A stretch of 64,000 bases of DNA from an uncultured Butyricicoccus sp. (GCF_944381005.1 NZ_CALWJM010000001.1:1-64000); one strand, 5' to 3'; counted from the first letter of the stretch, positions 43,634 through 53,241 are shown. Numbers and translations are program-made. The notes: generated by a model not told the origin, from the letters alone.

Positions 43634-45490
43634 TTATCCGATTAAAAACCCATATGTTGCGACCATATGAACTGCAAAACACAGTACAATGCCAAACAAT
43701 GTGGGAAATATCATACCAAATATCGTCCATTTCCAACTTCCTGTTTCCTTATGGATTGTCAGACAGGTAGTTGAACACGGCCAATGAAATAATGAAAATA
43801 AGATAAAGCAAACTGCTGTAACAGGAGTCCAACCATTCGCATTTAAAAGCTGGGCTAAATCTGTCAAATGATTCAGTTCGACCAAACTGCCGGCCGACAA
43901 ATAGCCCATTAACACAAGCGGAATTACAATTTCGTTAGCTGGAAATCCCAAGATGAACGCCAGCAGAATCATGCCATCCAGTCCAATCCACTGTGCAAAC
44001 GGGTCCAATCCTCCAGCAAATACTGTTAATAAACTCTGGCCATCCCAATGAAGGTTACCCAAAAGCCAAATAATTGCACCGGCTGGAGCTGCAACACAAA
44101 CTGCGCGTAAAAGTACAAACCAGGTACGGTCTCGCAAAGAGCGTACGATAATTTTTGCAAATTGTGGTTTACGATAGGGGGGAAGCTCCAAAAAAAATGC
44201 CGATGGCATCCCTTTAAATGCGGTATGCGACAGTATCCATGAAGCAATCAGCGTCATGCAGACACTTAATATAATAACGGCCGTAAGACTGAGCGCCGCA
44301 AGAAATGAACTTTTCCAGCTTTGTTGTGCAGTTCCAACGATAAACAGCGTTATCAGGCTGATAATGGCTGGAAATCGTCCATTACATGGAACCATTGTAT
44401 TGGTGAGAATGGCTATCATACGTTCTCTTGTTGAATCAATAATACGGCATCCAACGACCCCCGCCGCATTGCATCCAAACCCAGTGCACAAGGTTAGCGC
44501 CTGTTTTCCACATGCACGCGCTTTACAAAACAAGTGGTCCAGATTAAATGCAATGCGCGGAAGATAACCCACATCTTCCAAACAAGTAAACAACGGAAAA
44601 AAGATTGCCATTGGGGGAAGCATGACAGATACGACCGAAGCCAGTACCTTCCAAACCCCATCAATTAACAGCGCGCACAGCCATTCAGGTGCACCAATAT
44701 AATGCAATGCCGCATCCATAGGTGCTGTAAATGAAAATAATAGCTGGGATAGCCATTCGGATGGTATATTCGCACCAACAATCGTAATGAATAATACGAT
44801 AGCAAGCAGCATAAGCATAATCGGAATACCCAAACGACGGCTTGTCACAATTTGGTCTATTTTTCGGTCACGATTTGGCTGTGTGTTGCCAAAAGAAACG
44901 ACTGTTTTTGCGATTTGTTCTGCTTGGGACACCAATTCTGGCGTACTTGTGATAGGCCAGCAATCATTTTTATCCATGTCTGCTCGTTGTGCAACAGAAA
45001 TTGCTGCTAGCATCAACTCATTTAAGCCTTTGCCCTTAGCCGCCGCACATGGGATAACAGGAATATTTAATTGTTCGCACAATTTGGGAATATCAATTTG
45101 AATGTGCTTTTTTGCTGCTTCATCCATTAAATTTAAACACAATACCACGCGACGGGTAATAGAAAGAACTTGTAAAACAAAAATCAAATTGCGTTCCAAA
45201 CAAGTGGCATCTACAACCACAATGATACAATCCGCAGTATTTGACTGTAAAAATTCTCGCGTGATTTTTTCTTCTGCTACATGTGACTGAAGCGCATAAG
45301 TTCCCGGCAAATCTACTAGACAAATATCCTGTTGTTTCCAACGTACCGTACCACTCGTACAAGTAATCGTCTTTCCTGTCCAGTTTCCTGTATGTTGATG
45401 TAAATGGGTCAATGCGTTAAACACCGTACTTTTTCCTACATTGGGATTTCCGGCAAGCGCAACGGTTGCAGCATATACGGATTCCGGCAT
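43634..45490 (-). CDS. feoB: Ferrous iron transport protein B
   Basis: Membrane Fe(II) importer, 618 aa. The N-terminal G-domain shows G1 AGNPNVGKSTVFNALT, G2 TGNWTGKT, G3 DLPGTYAL and G4 LNLMDEA. The membrane part has the Gate motifs, including a conserved Cys in CGKQALTLCTGFGCNAAGVV and NTMVPCNGRFPAII, with about eight to ten helices. The length is at the short end for FeoB; the C-terminal cytoplasmic tail is minimal. The ATG directly follows the FeoA stop, so the two are coupled. The Fe regulation is expected but no clear Fur box is seen. Confidence 0.94.
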   Translation of the reverse strand: MPESVYAATVALAGNPNVGKSTVFNALTHLHQHTGNWTGKTITCTSGTVRWKQQDICLVDLPGTYALQSHVAEEKITREFLQSNTADCIIVVVDATCLERNLIFVLQVLSITRRVVLCLNLMDEAAKKHIQIDIPKLCEQLNIPVIPCAAAKGKGLNELMLAAISVAQRADMDKNDCWPITSTPELVSQAEQIAKTVVSFGNTQPNRDRKIDQIVTSRRLGIPIMLMLLAIVLFITIVGANIPSEWLSQLLFSFTAPMDAALHYIGAPEWLCALLIDGVWKVLASVVSVMLPPMAIFFPLFTCLEDVGYLPRIAFNLDHLFCKARACGKQALTLCTGFGCNAAGVVGCRIIDSTRERMIAILTNTMVPCNGRFPAIISLITLFIVGTAQQSWKSSFLAALSLTAVIILSVCMTLIASWILSHTAFKGMPSAFFLELPPYRKPQFAKIIVRSLRDRTWFVLLRAVCVAAPAGAIIWLLGNLHWDGQSLLTVFAGGLDPFAQWIGLDGMILLAFILGFPANEIVIPLVLMGYLSAGSLVELNHLTDLAQLLNANGWTPVTAVCFILFSLFHWPCSTTCLTIHKETGSWKWTIFGMIFPTLFGIVLCFAVHMVATYGFLIG

Positions 45491-45727
45491 TTAGCACAAC
45501 ACCTCAATTCCATCACAATCGGTACGCCGAAGCGCAATGACTGTGCGGCGCACCTCATAAGCAACTGGGTCACCAGATGGCCCCGCACCTAAGCAGCAAA
45601 TTTTTGTGCCTTCCAGAAATCCAAGTGCGGTCAATCGTTCCCGCAGCGCATCAGATACATGGATTCTGGTAATTATCGCACGCTGTCCTGTCGAGAGCGA
45701 CGACAATCTGATTTTACAATCTGCCAT
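45491..45727 (-). CDS. feoA: Ferrous iron transport protein A
   Basis: A small SH3-like cytosolic protein required for FeoB function, about 78 aa. It shows LSSLSTGQRAIITRIHVS, LRERLTALGFLEGTKI and GDPVAYEVRRTVIALRR, typical of FeoA. The start is uncertain: an ATG at 45739 directly abuts the AAGGG ribosome-binding site, a GTG at 45730 is 9 nt away and the ATG at 45727 is 12 nt away; I give the latter. It stands immediately ahead of feoB. Confidence 0.9.
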   Translation of the reverse strand: MADCKIRLSSLSTGQRAIITRIHVSDALRERLTALGFLEGTKICCLGAGPSGDPVAYEVRRTVIALRRTDCDGIEVLC

Positions 45728-45808
45728 CACACATTCCATCCCTTCTCATTTGATTATTTTTTCTGTCTATGGCAGATTATGCGGTAAACAACCAGATGGT
45801 GATAAAAA

Positions 45809-45849
45809 AAGTGTCTGACGATAATCATTTCTGCTATCGCCAGACACTT
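45809..45849 (-). terminator. Terminator after metK
   Basis: On the minus strand, AAGTGTCTGGCGATA (45849-45835) pairs with TATCGTCAGACACTT (45823-45809), one mismatch, then a run of T. It ends metK and sits upstream of feoA. Confidence 0.8.
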
Positions 45850-45877
45850 CTCCCATTATTGCGCTAAAAACAATTTT

Positions 45878-47065
45878 TTACTTTTCTACGGCTGCACGCA
45901 AGGCATCTACTTTGTCTGTATCTTCCCAACGAACGCCTAAATCTTCACGTCCCATATGTCCATACGCTGCCAAATTACGGTAAATCGGCTGACGCAGTTT
46001 CAACGTTTCGATGATTGCAGCCGGACGCAAATCAAATACAGATTCAATCGCCTGTTCCAATTTTTCTTCATCCACCTTACCGGTTCCAAACGTATCCACC
46101 ATAATCGAAACCGGTTCTGCAACGCCAATCGCATATGCAAGCTGAACTTCACAACGATTTGCCAAACCAGCAGCTACTACATTTTTCGCAACATAACGTG
46201 CGGCATATGCTGCTGAACGGTCAACCTTGGTCGGGTCTTTGCCCGAAAAAGCGCCGCCGCCATGACGACCAATCCCGCCATAAGTATCAACAATAATCTT
46301 ACGTCCAGTCAAGCCGGAATCACCCTGCGGGCCACCAATTACAAAACGACCTGTCGGGTTCACATAAATCTTAGTCTTGTCGTCCAACAATTCTGCCGGA
46401 ACCGTGGCGTGAATGACATGTTCCAGAATATCTGCACGAATCTGTTCCAACGAAACTTCTGGTGCGTGCTGAGACGATACAACAACTGCCTCCAGACGAA
46501 CCGGACGATTATTTTCATCATACTCAACCGTAACCTGGGTCTTTCCATCCGGACGCAGATAGGAGAGAGTGCCATTTTTGCGCACTTCGGTCAGACGCTT
46601 TGCCATTTTATGCGCCAGCGAAATGGGGAGCGGCATTAGCTCAGGGGTTTCGTCGCAAGCATAACCGAACATCATACCCTGGTCACCAGCACCATTCTGG
46701 AAAGCTGCGTCGGCATCGCCTTCCTTGCGTTCCAACGAATTGTCAACGCCCAGCGCGATGTCAGCCGATTGCTCATCAATCGAAGTGACAACAGCACAAG
46801 TGCTGGCATCAAATCCGTACTTTGCGCGGGTATATCCAATATCCTCAATTACAGAACGCGCCACTTTCGGAATATCTACATAGCAGTTTGTAGTGATTTC
46901 ACCCATAACGGATACAATACCAGTGGTAACCGTGGTTTCACATGCGACACGGGCATTGGGGTCTTTTGCGTAAATCGCATCCAAAACCGCGTCGGAAATC
47001 TGGTCACAGATTTTGTCCGGATGTCCTTCGGTGACTGACTCAGAAGTAAACAGATGTCTTGCCAT
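45878..47065 (-). CDS. metK: S-adenosylmethionine synthetase
   Basis: Makes SAM from methionine and ATP, 395 aa. The start [20 protein letters not shown] carries the ATP/Mg site; later come [21 protein letters not shown] (signature 1), [19 protein letters not shown] (signature 2) and the flexible loop between them. The start at 47065 follows AAAGGA by 10 nt; an in-frame upstream extension would run into the leader and is rejected. It is preceded by an S-box riboswitch, so SAM represses its own synthesis gene. Confidence 0.96.
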   Translation of the reverse strand: MARHLFTSESVTEGHPDKICDQISDAVLDAIYAKDPNARVACETTVTTGIVSVMGEITTNCYVDIPKVARSVIEDIGYTRAKYGFDASTCAVVTSIDEQSADIALGVDNSLERKEGDADAAFQNGAGDQGMMFGYACDETPELMPLPISLAHKMAKRLTEVRKNGTLSYLRPDGKTQVTVEYDENNRPVRLEAVVVSSQHAPEVSLEQIRADILEHVIHATVPAELLDDKTKIYVNPTGRFVIGGPQGDSGLTGRKIIVDTYGGIGRHGGGAFSGKDPTKVDRSAAYAARYVAKNVVAAGLANRCEVQLAYAIGVAEPVSIMVDTFGTGKVDEEKLEQAIESVFDLRPAAIIETLKLRQPIYRNLAAYGHMGREDLGVRWEDTDKVDALRAAVEK

Positions 47066-47115
47066 AATTTTCCAATCCTTTCTGTACATCACGCATACCC
47101 CAAAGCAAAAGAAAA

Positions 47116-47255
47116 GCTCCCGCAGGCGGGAGCACATTTACAAAGAGAAGCCTCATCTTTACGATACTACCGCCGGATTTGGCACCTTGCAACGTCTTCT
47201 TTTTGCAGGTTGCCGGGTTTCATTGGGCCGATCCCTCCACCACTCTTGATAAGGT
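47116..47255 (-). promoter_or_regulatory. SAM-I (S-box) riboswitch of metK with terminator
   Basis: Minus-strand leader. The aptamer (47255 to 47150) begins ACCTTATCAAGAGTGGTGGAG, then GGATCGGCCCAATGAAACCC, GGCAACCTGC, GGTGCCAAATCCGGC and closes with GATGAGG, the S-box consensus. The expression platform is a terminator GCTCCCGC (47133-47126) with GCGGGAGC (47123-47116) and a U-rich tail. SAM binding favours termination. Confidence 0.95.
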
Positions 47256-47276
47256 ATGCTGTTTTATTGTGGCTTC

Positions 47277-47305
47277 ATTATAACGTTTGTGTCGCACCTT
47301 GTCAA
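47277..47305 (-). promoter_or_regulatory. Promoter of the metK transcript
   Basis: On the minus strand, TTGACA (47305-47300), 17-nt spacer, TATAAT (47282-47277). It is a full consensus promoter. Confidence 0.8.
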
Positions 47306-47720
47306 GAAGTTTTTTCTGCCCATTTTTCATAAAACATAAAGAAAAAATATATATTTACCTTTTTTGACAAAAAAATACTGTAAAATGCTTGTAAAATTTA
47401 AGTGCTTTGTGCTAGAAAAACCTGTCATATTATGTTATATTTATATAAATACATCTGCCTGTCAATGAATGTATCGTTCTCTATTTTAGAACGCAGTTCC
47501 ATTCTTCTGACAGGGTTTTTTTCTGTCTGCTTCGTCAAAATTCTTTGATTTCAGGCAGCCGGATATGGCGAACTTTCAAATTGACTTTGAAAAATGAAAG
47601 TTGTACCATGAATATATTAAATTTTCTGTTAAAAGTTATCCACTGTCTACTGTGCCATATCAGCCTGATGTATCGCGCGGACTTTATCTTGTTTAGTAAA
47701 GCAAACGGAGAGCAATTTTT
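47306..47720 (+). other. Intergenic region with candidate small RNA
   Basis: 415 nt without a protein gene. A TTGACA at 47364-47369 is the best -35 but has no -10 at a normal distance. A long interrupted hairpin at 47458-47514 (CCTGTCA with TGACAGG outside, GAATG/CATTC and CGTTCT/AGAACG inside) is followed by seven T (47516-47522), the look of an intrinsic terminator. It could end a short RNA starting near 47390-47430. After it, TTGACT (47581-47586) and TACCAT (47604-47609) with 17-nt spacing could be the promoter of the activase gene at 47721. Confidence 0.4.
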
Positions 47721-50666
47721 ATGAACAGCACTACTTATCTTGGAATCGATATCGGTTCTACAACGGTCAAATTGGTCGCTGTACGCGACAATACAATTAT
47801 TTATAAGCAATATGAACGTCATTTTTCCAAAGTGCGGGAAAAAGCCTGTGAAATGCTTCGTGCCGCACAGAACATCATTGGACAAGACAATCTCTATGTT
47901 GCAATCACTGGTTCTGCCGGATTGGGCATGGCAAAAGCAAGCAGTGTCGATTTTGTTCAGGAAGTGTTTGCAACTCGTAAAGCTGTAGGTGTTCATGTGC
48001 CGTCAGCTGATGTTGTAATTGAACTCGGCGGGGAAGATGCAAAAATTATTTTCTTGACTGGTCAGTTAGAAGAACGTATGAATGGTTCCTGTGCCGGTGG
48101 TACCGGTGCGTTCATCGACCAAATGGCCGTTCTGCTGGATGTTACACCGACAGAACTGGATGCTTTGAGCCAACACGCAGAGCGTATTTATACCATTGCT
48201 TCCCGTTGTGGTGTCTTTGCAAAATCAGATATTCAACCGCTTCTCAATGAAGGAGCACGCAAAGAAGATGTTGCTGCTTCTATCTTTCAAGCTGTCGTCA
48301 ACCAGACCTTAACCGGTCTTGCACAAGGACGTCAAGTGATTGGAGATGTCCTTTTCCTCGGAGGTCCGCTGTTCTTTTTTAAAGGCTTACAGCAGCGCTT
48401 TCGCGAGACATTACAGTTAGATGACCAACACGCCCACTTTCCTGAACTTGCACCGTATGCGATTGCAGCAGGTGCCGCAGAGTATGCACGCGATACGCAG
48501 ACCTGTTATACCTATCAGGATTTATTGCAAACTCTCGAACAAGCGGCCAATGTTCCTGCTGTTAGCAATTACTTGCCGCCACTTTTCACATCACAAGAAG
48601 AATACCGCGCCTTTTCTAACCGGCATAGTAAACATGATGTGATGACCCAAAACGTCACGATGTATCGCGGCAACGCATATCTTGGAATTGATTGTGGCTC
48701 TACAACGACTAAACTGGTTCTAATTGGTGAAGATAATCAGATTTTATATCATCATTATTCTCCCAATAAGGGCAATCCTGTAGATGTGATTCAGGAACAA
48801 CTAAAAAAACTATATGGCTTATGTGGTGACCGTGTGCATATTCTGTCGTCTGCGGTTACAGGATACGGCGAAGCCTTGATTCAAAATGCTTTTGGTATTG
48901 ACCACGGACTGGTAGAAACCGTAGCACATTTCCGCGCTGCACGCCATTTCTGCCCGGAAGTTGATTTCATTATTGATATCGGTGGACAAGATATCAAGTG
49001 CTTCAAAATTCGCAATAACTGTATCGACAATATCTTCCTAAATGAAGCCTGTTCGTCCGGCTGTGGCTCTTTTATCGAAACATTCGCGCGTTCTATGGGT
49101 TATTCGATTGAGGAATTTTGTAAGCTGGGCTTGTTTTCAGAACATCCGATTGACCTTGGCTCTCGCTGCACCGTCTTTATGAATTCTTCTGTCAAGCAAG
49201 CACAGAAAGATGGCGCTTCGATTGACATGATTTCTTCCGGTTTGTCGGTTTCTGTGGTAAAAAATGCACTCTATAAGGTAATTCGTGCGCACTCCCCGGA
49301 TGATTTGGGTAAACATATCGTTGTGCAGGGCGGTACCTTTTTGAATGATGCTATTTTACGCTCATTTGAACAGGAAATCGGCAGGGAAGTAACCCGACCG
49401 GCAATTTCCGGCTTGATGGGCGCTTATGGTGCGGCACTGCACGCCAAAGATAACTGCCCCGAGCAAACGGCTCTCATGCTGCCCGAAGAATTGGAACACT
49501 TTTCTCACAGTGTCAGTAATGTGCGTTGTGGTCTGTGCACCAATCATTGCAGCTTGACCATAAACAGTTTTCCGGGTGGCCGACGGTTTATTTCCGGTAA
49601 TCGCTGTGAGCGTCCGTTAGGCAAAAATAAAAGCGTAGAATTGCCAGACCTGTACAAATGGAAATATGAATACCTGCGTGGACTCAAATCCAAGTCGGCC
49701 AGTGAAAAAATCGGGTTGCCGTTTGGCTTAAATTTTTATGAACTGCTTCCATTCTGGATGACGTTCCTCAATGAACTGGATTTTGAAGTGGTATTAAGTG
49801 ACCCTTCTTCTCGTGAAATGTACATGCATGGCCAGCACTCTATCCCATCTGATACCGTTTGCTATCCGGCAAAGCTGATTCATGGACATATTGACAACCT
49901 CATTAAAAAAGGCGTTTCGTCTATTTTTTATCCGTGCATGACCTACAATTTGGATGAAGGACGCGCCGATAACTGCTATAACTGCCCAGTTGTTGCATAC
50001 TATCCCGAATTGTTGCAGGCAAATGTTGCTGAACTGCAAAATATTGATTTTATGATGCCATACTTTGAACTGAAAGACCAAAAGCGCTTTCAGGTACAGG
50101 CGACAAAGTTCTTTTACAAAAAATATTCGCGTATTAAGAAAAAGGATATCCGTCGCGCAACAGAGGCTGCTTATCGCGCACTGGACAATTATTATGCTGC
50201 CATCCGGGAGCAGGGACGCAAAGCCATCGCATATGCCGATGCAAATGGATTGGAGTTAGCTGTTATTGTTGGTCGTCCCTATCACATCGACCCGGAAATC
50301 AATCATGGTTTGAACCAAATGATAGCTTCTTATGGTATGGTAATTGTAACCGAAGATGCTGTGTGGAATTTGGCAGACAAGCCTGATGTACATGTACTCA
50401 ATCAATGGACATATCATTCTCGCATGTATTCGGCAGCCAATTATGTGGTACACAAACCCAATGCACAGCTCATTCAACTGGTTTCTTTTGGTTGTGGTAT
50501 TGATGCTATCACCACAGACGAAATCCGTTCCATCATCGAAAGCGGTGGAAAAATTTATACGCAGCTCAAGATTGATGAAATCAATAACTTAGGCGCAGCA
50601 AAAATTCGTATTCGTAGTATGCTGGCCGCGATTGAGGAGGGCAAAAAACTTGCAAAACAGCAATAA
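47721..50666 (+). CDS. Tandem-domain 2-hydroxyacyl-CoA dehydratase activase-related protein
   Basis: A 981-aa cytoplasmic ATPase. Two HgdC-like ASKHA units lie in tandem: unit 1 (residues about 4-255) starts TYLGIDIGSTTVKLVA and has GSCAGGTGAF (Cys124) and ASRCGVFAKSD (Cys163); unit 2 (about 318-575) starts AYLGIDCGSTTTKLVL and has NEACSSGCGSF (Cys444) and GSRCTVFMNSS (Cys483). Both cysteine pairs are 39 apart, as in HgdC (Cys127/Cys166), whose homodimer holds one [4Fe-4S] cluster. A Cys-rich segment VRCGLCTNHCSLTI follows near 590, then a DUF2229-like domain (LPFGLNFYELLPFWMTFL onward). The next gene, overlapping by 17 nt, encodes a dehydratase-like protein. The substrate is unknown. Confidence 0.87.
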   Translation: MNSTTYLGIDIGSTTVKLVAVRDNTIIYKQYERHFSKVREKACEMLRAAQNIIGQDNLYVAITGSAGLGMAKASSVDFVQEVFATRKAVGVHVPSADVVIELGGEDAKIIFLTGQLEERMNGSCAGGTGAFIDQMAVLLDVTPTELDALSQHAERIYTIASRCGVFAKSDIQPLLNEGARKEDVAASIFQAVVNQTLTGLAQGRQVIGDVLFLGGPLFFFKGLQQRFRETLQLDDQHAHFPELAPYAIAAGAAEYARDTQTCYTYQDLLQTLEQAANVPAVSNYLPPLFTSQEEYRAFSNRHSKHDVMTQNVTMYRGNAYLGIDCGSTTTKLVLIGEDNQILYHHYSPNKGNPVDVIQEQLKKLYGLCGDRVHILSSAVTGYGEALIQNAFGIDHGLVETVAHFRAARHFCPEVDFIIDIGGQDIKCFKIRNNCIDNIFLNEACSSGCGSFIETFARSMGYSIEEFCKLGLFSEHPIDLGSRCTVFMNSSVKQAQKDGASIDMISSGLSVSVVKNALYKVIRAHSPDDLGKHIVVQGGTFLNDAILRSFEQEIGREVTRPAISGLMGAYGAALHAKDNCPEQTALMLPEELEHFSHSVSNVRCGLCTNHCSLTINSFPGGRRFISGNRCERPLGKNKSVELPDLYKWKYEYLRGLKSKSASEKIGLPFGLNFYELLPFWMTFLNELDFEVVLSDPSSREMYMHGQHSIPSDTVCYPAKLIHGHIDNLIKKGVSSIFYPCMTYNLDEGRADNCYNCPVVAYYPELLQANVAELQNIDFMMPYFELKDQKRFQVQATKFFYKKYSRIKKKDIRRATEAAYRALDNYYAAIREQGRKAIAYADANGLELAVIVGRPYHIDPEINHGLNQMIASYGMVIVTEDAVWNLADKPDVHVLNQWTYHSRMYSAANYVVHKPNAQLIQLVSFGCGIDAITTDEIRSIIESGGKIYTQLKIDEINNLGAAKIRIRSMLAAIEEGKKLAKQQ

Positions 50667-51897
50667 TCATGTACCTTTCACAGCCGAGATGAAAAAAGAT
50701 TACACCATTCTCGTGCCCAATATGCTGCCCATCCAATTTGGTCTGGTACTTCAAATTATGAAGAATTACGGCTACAATATGGAGCTTTTAACAACAGATG
50801 GCCCCGCAATTGTTGACCAAGGTTTAAAAAATGTTCATAATGATACCTGTTATCCAGCCTTGCTGGTTATTGGGCAGTTGATGGACGCGATTGAAAGCGG
50901 CAAATATGATACCCACAAGCTAGCCTTGATTATGAGCCAAACCGGCGGCGGATGCCGAGCATCCAATTATATTCATTTGCTGCGAAAAGCGCTTGAAAAT
51001 AATGGCTATGATTATATTCCGGTTATCTCGCTCAACTTTTCCGGCTTAGAGGAAAATCCCGGCTTCCAATTAACCCCGCAAATGCTGCTACAAGTAGCTT
51101 ACGGCATTATGATTGGTGATTTGATTATGCAAATTTATAATCAGTGCCGGCCTTACGAAGTGATTCCGGGTAGTTCCCAAAAAGCGGTTGAGATTTGCAT
51201 GCGTACCGTAGCAGAACGTTTTACAGGTAACCGTTTGATTCGGTACAGCGAAGTGCGTCGCTTATATAAATTTGTGCTGGAAGCATTCGGCAAGTTGAAA
51301 CTTGACCACAGCAAACTTAAAAAGCGTGTCGGTATTGTGGGGGAAATTTATGTGAAATTTTCTCCGTTGGGCAACAATCATCTGGAAGATTTCCTCATTT
51401 CTGAAAATTGTGAACCGGTATTGCCTGGACTGATGGATTTTTGCCTATACAGCATTTACAACGGTATTGTTGACCATAAATTATATGGGCGCTCTGCAAA
51501 AACTGCTTTACGCGATCAAATGTTGTACCGCTTTGTGCTGGGCAAACAAAAAGATATGATTCATATGATTGAACAGCACGGAAAATTTCGTCCACCTGCT
51601 CCATTTGATACGATTCGCAAATTGTCCCAAGAAATCATAAACCCCGGCGTCAAAATGGGCGAGGGGTGGCTGTTGCCCGCTGAGATGGTCGAACTTATTA
51701 CCGAGGGCGTAAACAATATTGTATGTGCACAGCCGTTCGGTTGCTTGCCAAACCATATCGCAGGCAAAGGCATGGTGCGCAAAATTCGCGAACACTACCC
51801 ACAAGCCAATATTGTGTCGGTAGACTATGATCCGAGTGCATCCAAAATCAATCAAGAAAATCGCATTAAATTGATGCTTTCTTCGGCTGAAGACTGA
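50650..51897 (+). CDS. 2-hydroxyacyl-CoA dehydratase-like protein (HgdB-related)
   Basis: A 415-aa cytoplasmic protein. It shows NMLPIQFGLVLQIMKNYGYN, NDTCYPALLVIGQLMDAIES, SQTGGGCRASNYIHLLRKAL and PFGCLPNHIAGKGMVRKI, with cysteines suited to a [4Fe-4S] cluster as in HgdB-type dehydratase subunits. It lacks a second dehydratase subunit and CoA-transferase genes nearby. The start is a TTG at 50650, 9 nt after GAGGAGG; an earlier in-frame TTG at 50632 overlaps this site. It is encoded with the tandem activase, an association seen in many Clostridia where the two may be fused. The reaction is not known, so a role in amino-acid fermentation is only inferred. Confidence 0.82.
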   Translation: MQNSNNHVPFTAEMKKDYTILVPNMLPIQFGLVLQIMKNYGYNMELLTTDGPAIVDQGLKNVHNDTCYPALLVIGQLMDAIESGKYDTHKLALIMSQTGGGCRASNYIHLLRKALENNGYDYIPVISLNFSGLEENPGFQLTPQMLLQVAYGIMIGDLIMQIYNQCRPYEVIPGSSQKAVEICMRTVAERFTGNRLIRYSEVRRLYKFVLEAFGKLKLDHSKLKKRVGIVGEIYVKFSPLGNNHLEDFLISENCEPVLPGLMDFCLYSIYNGIVDHKLYGRSAKTALRDQMLYRFVLGKQKDMIHMIEQHGKFRPPAPFDTIRKLSQEIINPGVKMGEGWLLPAEMVELITEGVNNIVCAQPFGCLPNHIAGKGMVRKIREHYPQANIVSVDYDPSASKINQENRIKLMLSSAED

Positions 51898-51902
51898 TTT
51901 TT

Positions 51903-51931
51903 AAAGAGCTGCTTTATGCGGCTCTTTTTTT
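51903..51931 (+). terminator. Terminator after the activase/dehydratase pair
   Basis: AAAGAGC (51903-51909) pairs with GCTCTTT (51921-51927), extended inward by TGC/GCG, loop TTTAT, then a run of T. Confidence 0.85.
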
Positions 51932-51998
51932 CATTGACTTTGTGCTACAAAACAGGTATGCTGAACTTAGTAAAACTTCGGATTCCGGAGGATACCCG

Positions 51999-52778
51999 AT
52001 GAAACCCATTATGACGACAACCGAATTGCTGCACTGTGCATTATCACTGGGGCGGCGGCTGCTTGAATGTGGTGCTGAGATTTATCGAGTAGAAGAATCT
52101 ATTCAGCGAATTTGTTTCGCTTATGGCGCACGCAATGCCGATGTATATGCTGTACCAACCGCGATTATCGCAACCATTCAAATGGATGATGAACAGATGG
52201 TAACACAGACGTGCCGCATCAAGCAACGCGGTACCGACCTAAATCAGGTTAATGCACTCAATGCACTCTGTCGTGCAGTATGTACTTGTCCCGTTTCTTA
52301 CACACAATTTCAAAAAGATTTGCATGATATTGAAAATCGTGTCGGTTATTCAACTCGTATTTTATGTTTAGCCTGTGGGGGAGTGTCTGCTTTTTTTGCT
52401 TTACTATTCGGGGCATCAGTAATGGAAGGTTTTCTCGCTTTCCTCATTGGCTGTATTTTACAGATGTTTATTTCTGGAACTGCACATTGGGAAATGCACC
52501 CACTATTTACCAATCTGCTGGGGGGTATATGGATTAGTTTCGCGGCGCTTGCAGGAACGGCTCTTGGAATTGGAAGCAATTATGATGTCATCATCATTGG
52601 TTCTATTATGCCACTTGTCCCCGGACTATTGATGACAAATTCTATTCGTGATATGATAGCGGGGGATTTTATGTCTGGTGTGAGCCGTTTTTCTGAAGCA
52701 TTGTTAATTGCGGCAGGCATTGCCGCTGGTGCCGCCATTCCGCTGAGTATGCGCACCATTTTATTAGGAGTGTTGTAA
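51999..52778 (+). CDS. Threonine/serine exporter, ThrE N-terminal-type subunit (DUF1212)
   Basis: A 259-aa protein. The cytoplasmic N-terminal part shows LGRRLLECGAEIYRVEESIQRI, the DUF1212 signature, followed by five hydrophobic segments (LACGGVSAFFALLFGASVM, VIIIGSIMPLVPGLLMTNSIRDMI and others). In Corynebacterium ThrE these features are joined to a second module in one protein; here that module is the next gene. The start at 51999 follows GGAGG by 7 nt; a longer in-frame start at 51942 is rejected. The pair may export threonine/serine or dipeptides. Confidence 0.85.
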   Translation: MKPIMTTTELLHCALSLGRRLLECGAEIYRVEESIQRICFAYGARNADVYAVPTAIIATIQMDDEQMVTQTCRIKQRGTDLNQVNALNALCRAVCTCPVSYTQFQKDLHDIENRVGYSTRILCLACGGVSAFFALLFGASVMEGFLAFLIGCILQMFISGTAHWEMHPLFTNLLGGIWISFAALAGTALGIGSNYDVIIIGSIMPLVPGLLMTNSIRDMIAGDFMSGVSRFSEALLIAAGIAAGAAIPLSMRTILLGVL

Positions 52779-52781
52779 CAT

Positions 52782-53225
52782 ATGGGGCAAATAATTTACC
52801 AAACGGTTATGAGCTTTTTGGCCAGTCTATGCTTTGCTGTCCTGTTCCAAGTGCGTGGCCGCAATTTGATTTATGCTGCAATTGCTGGTGCCGTCTGCTG
52901 GTTGGTATATGCACTTGTTGGACAACTCGTATCCGATGAAATTCCAGCTTATTTTCTAGCTGCGGTGGCGACTACAATATATTCTGAATTTTTTGCCCGT
53001 ATTTTGCGCACACCAGCCATTGTCTATCTTGCAGCTGGTGTTATCCCACTGGTTCCCGGCGGCGGTATTTATCGCACAATGCTGTTTTGTATTCAGGGAA
53101 CACCTGATGCTGCCTTGAGCGAATGTATCAACACCATTGGTATCGCAGGAGCGATGGCAATGGGCATTGTAATCGTATCATCTATTGTGCGTTTGCTGTC
53201 TCATCAGCCAAAAATAAAGTTATAA
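52782..53225 (+). CDS. Threonine/serine exporter, ThrE C-terminal-type subunit (DUF3815)
   Basis: A 147-aa membrane protein with four to five helices. It includes IPAYFLAAVATTIYSEFFAR and YLAAGVIPLVPGGGIYRTML, the GxxPLVPGG motif of the ThrE_2/DUF3815 family. It is 3 nt behind the DUF1212 gene, so the two form a split exporter. GGAG stands at the end of the preceding gene. It is followed after 16 nt by the epimerase-like gene. Confidence 0.86.
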   Translation: MGQIIYQTVMSFLASLCFAVLFQVRGRNLIYAAIAGAVCWLVYALVGQLVSDEIPAYFLAAVATTIYSEFFARILRTPAIVYLAAGVIPLVPGGGIYRTMLFCIQGTPDAALSECINTIGIAGAMAMGIVIVSSIVRLLSHQPKIKL

Positions 53226-53241
53226 CAAGGAGGTATTTCAG

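Noticed and set aside
45815..45830. Fur-like GATAATCATT upstream of feoA
   Set aside because: Only about 10 of 15 positions of the Fur consensus fit and the sequence belongs to the stem of the metK terminator, so it is explained otherwise.
47364..47522. 6S RNA in the region before the activase gene
   Set aside because: The hairpin is too short for 6S RNA and the expected central bubble with long flanking helices is not visible; kept only as an unnamed small-RNA candidate.
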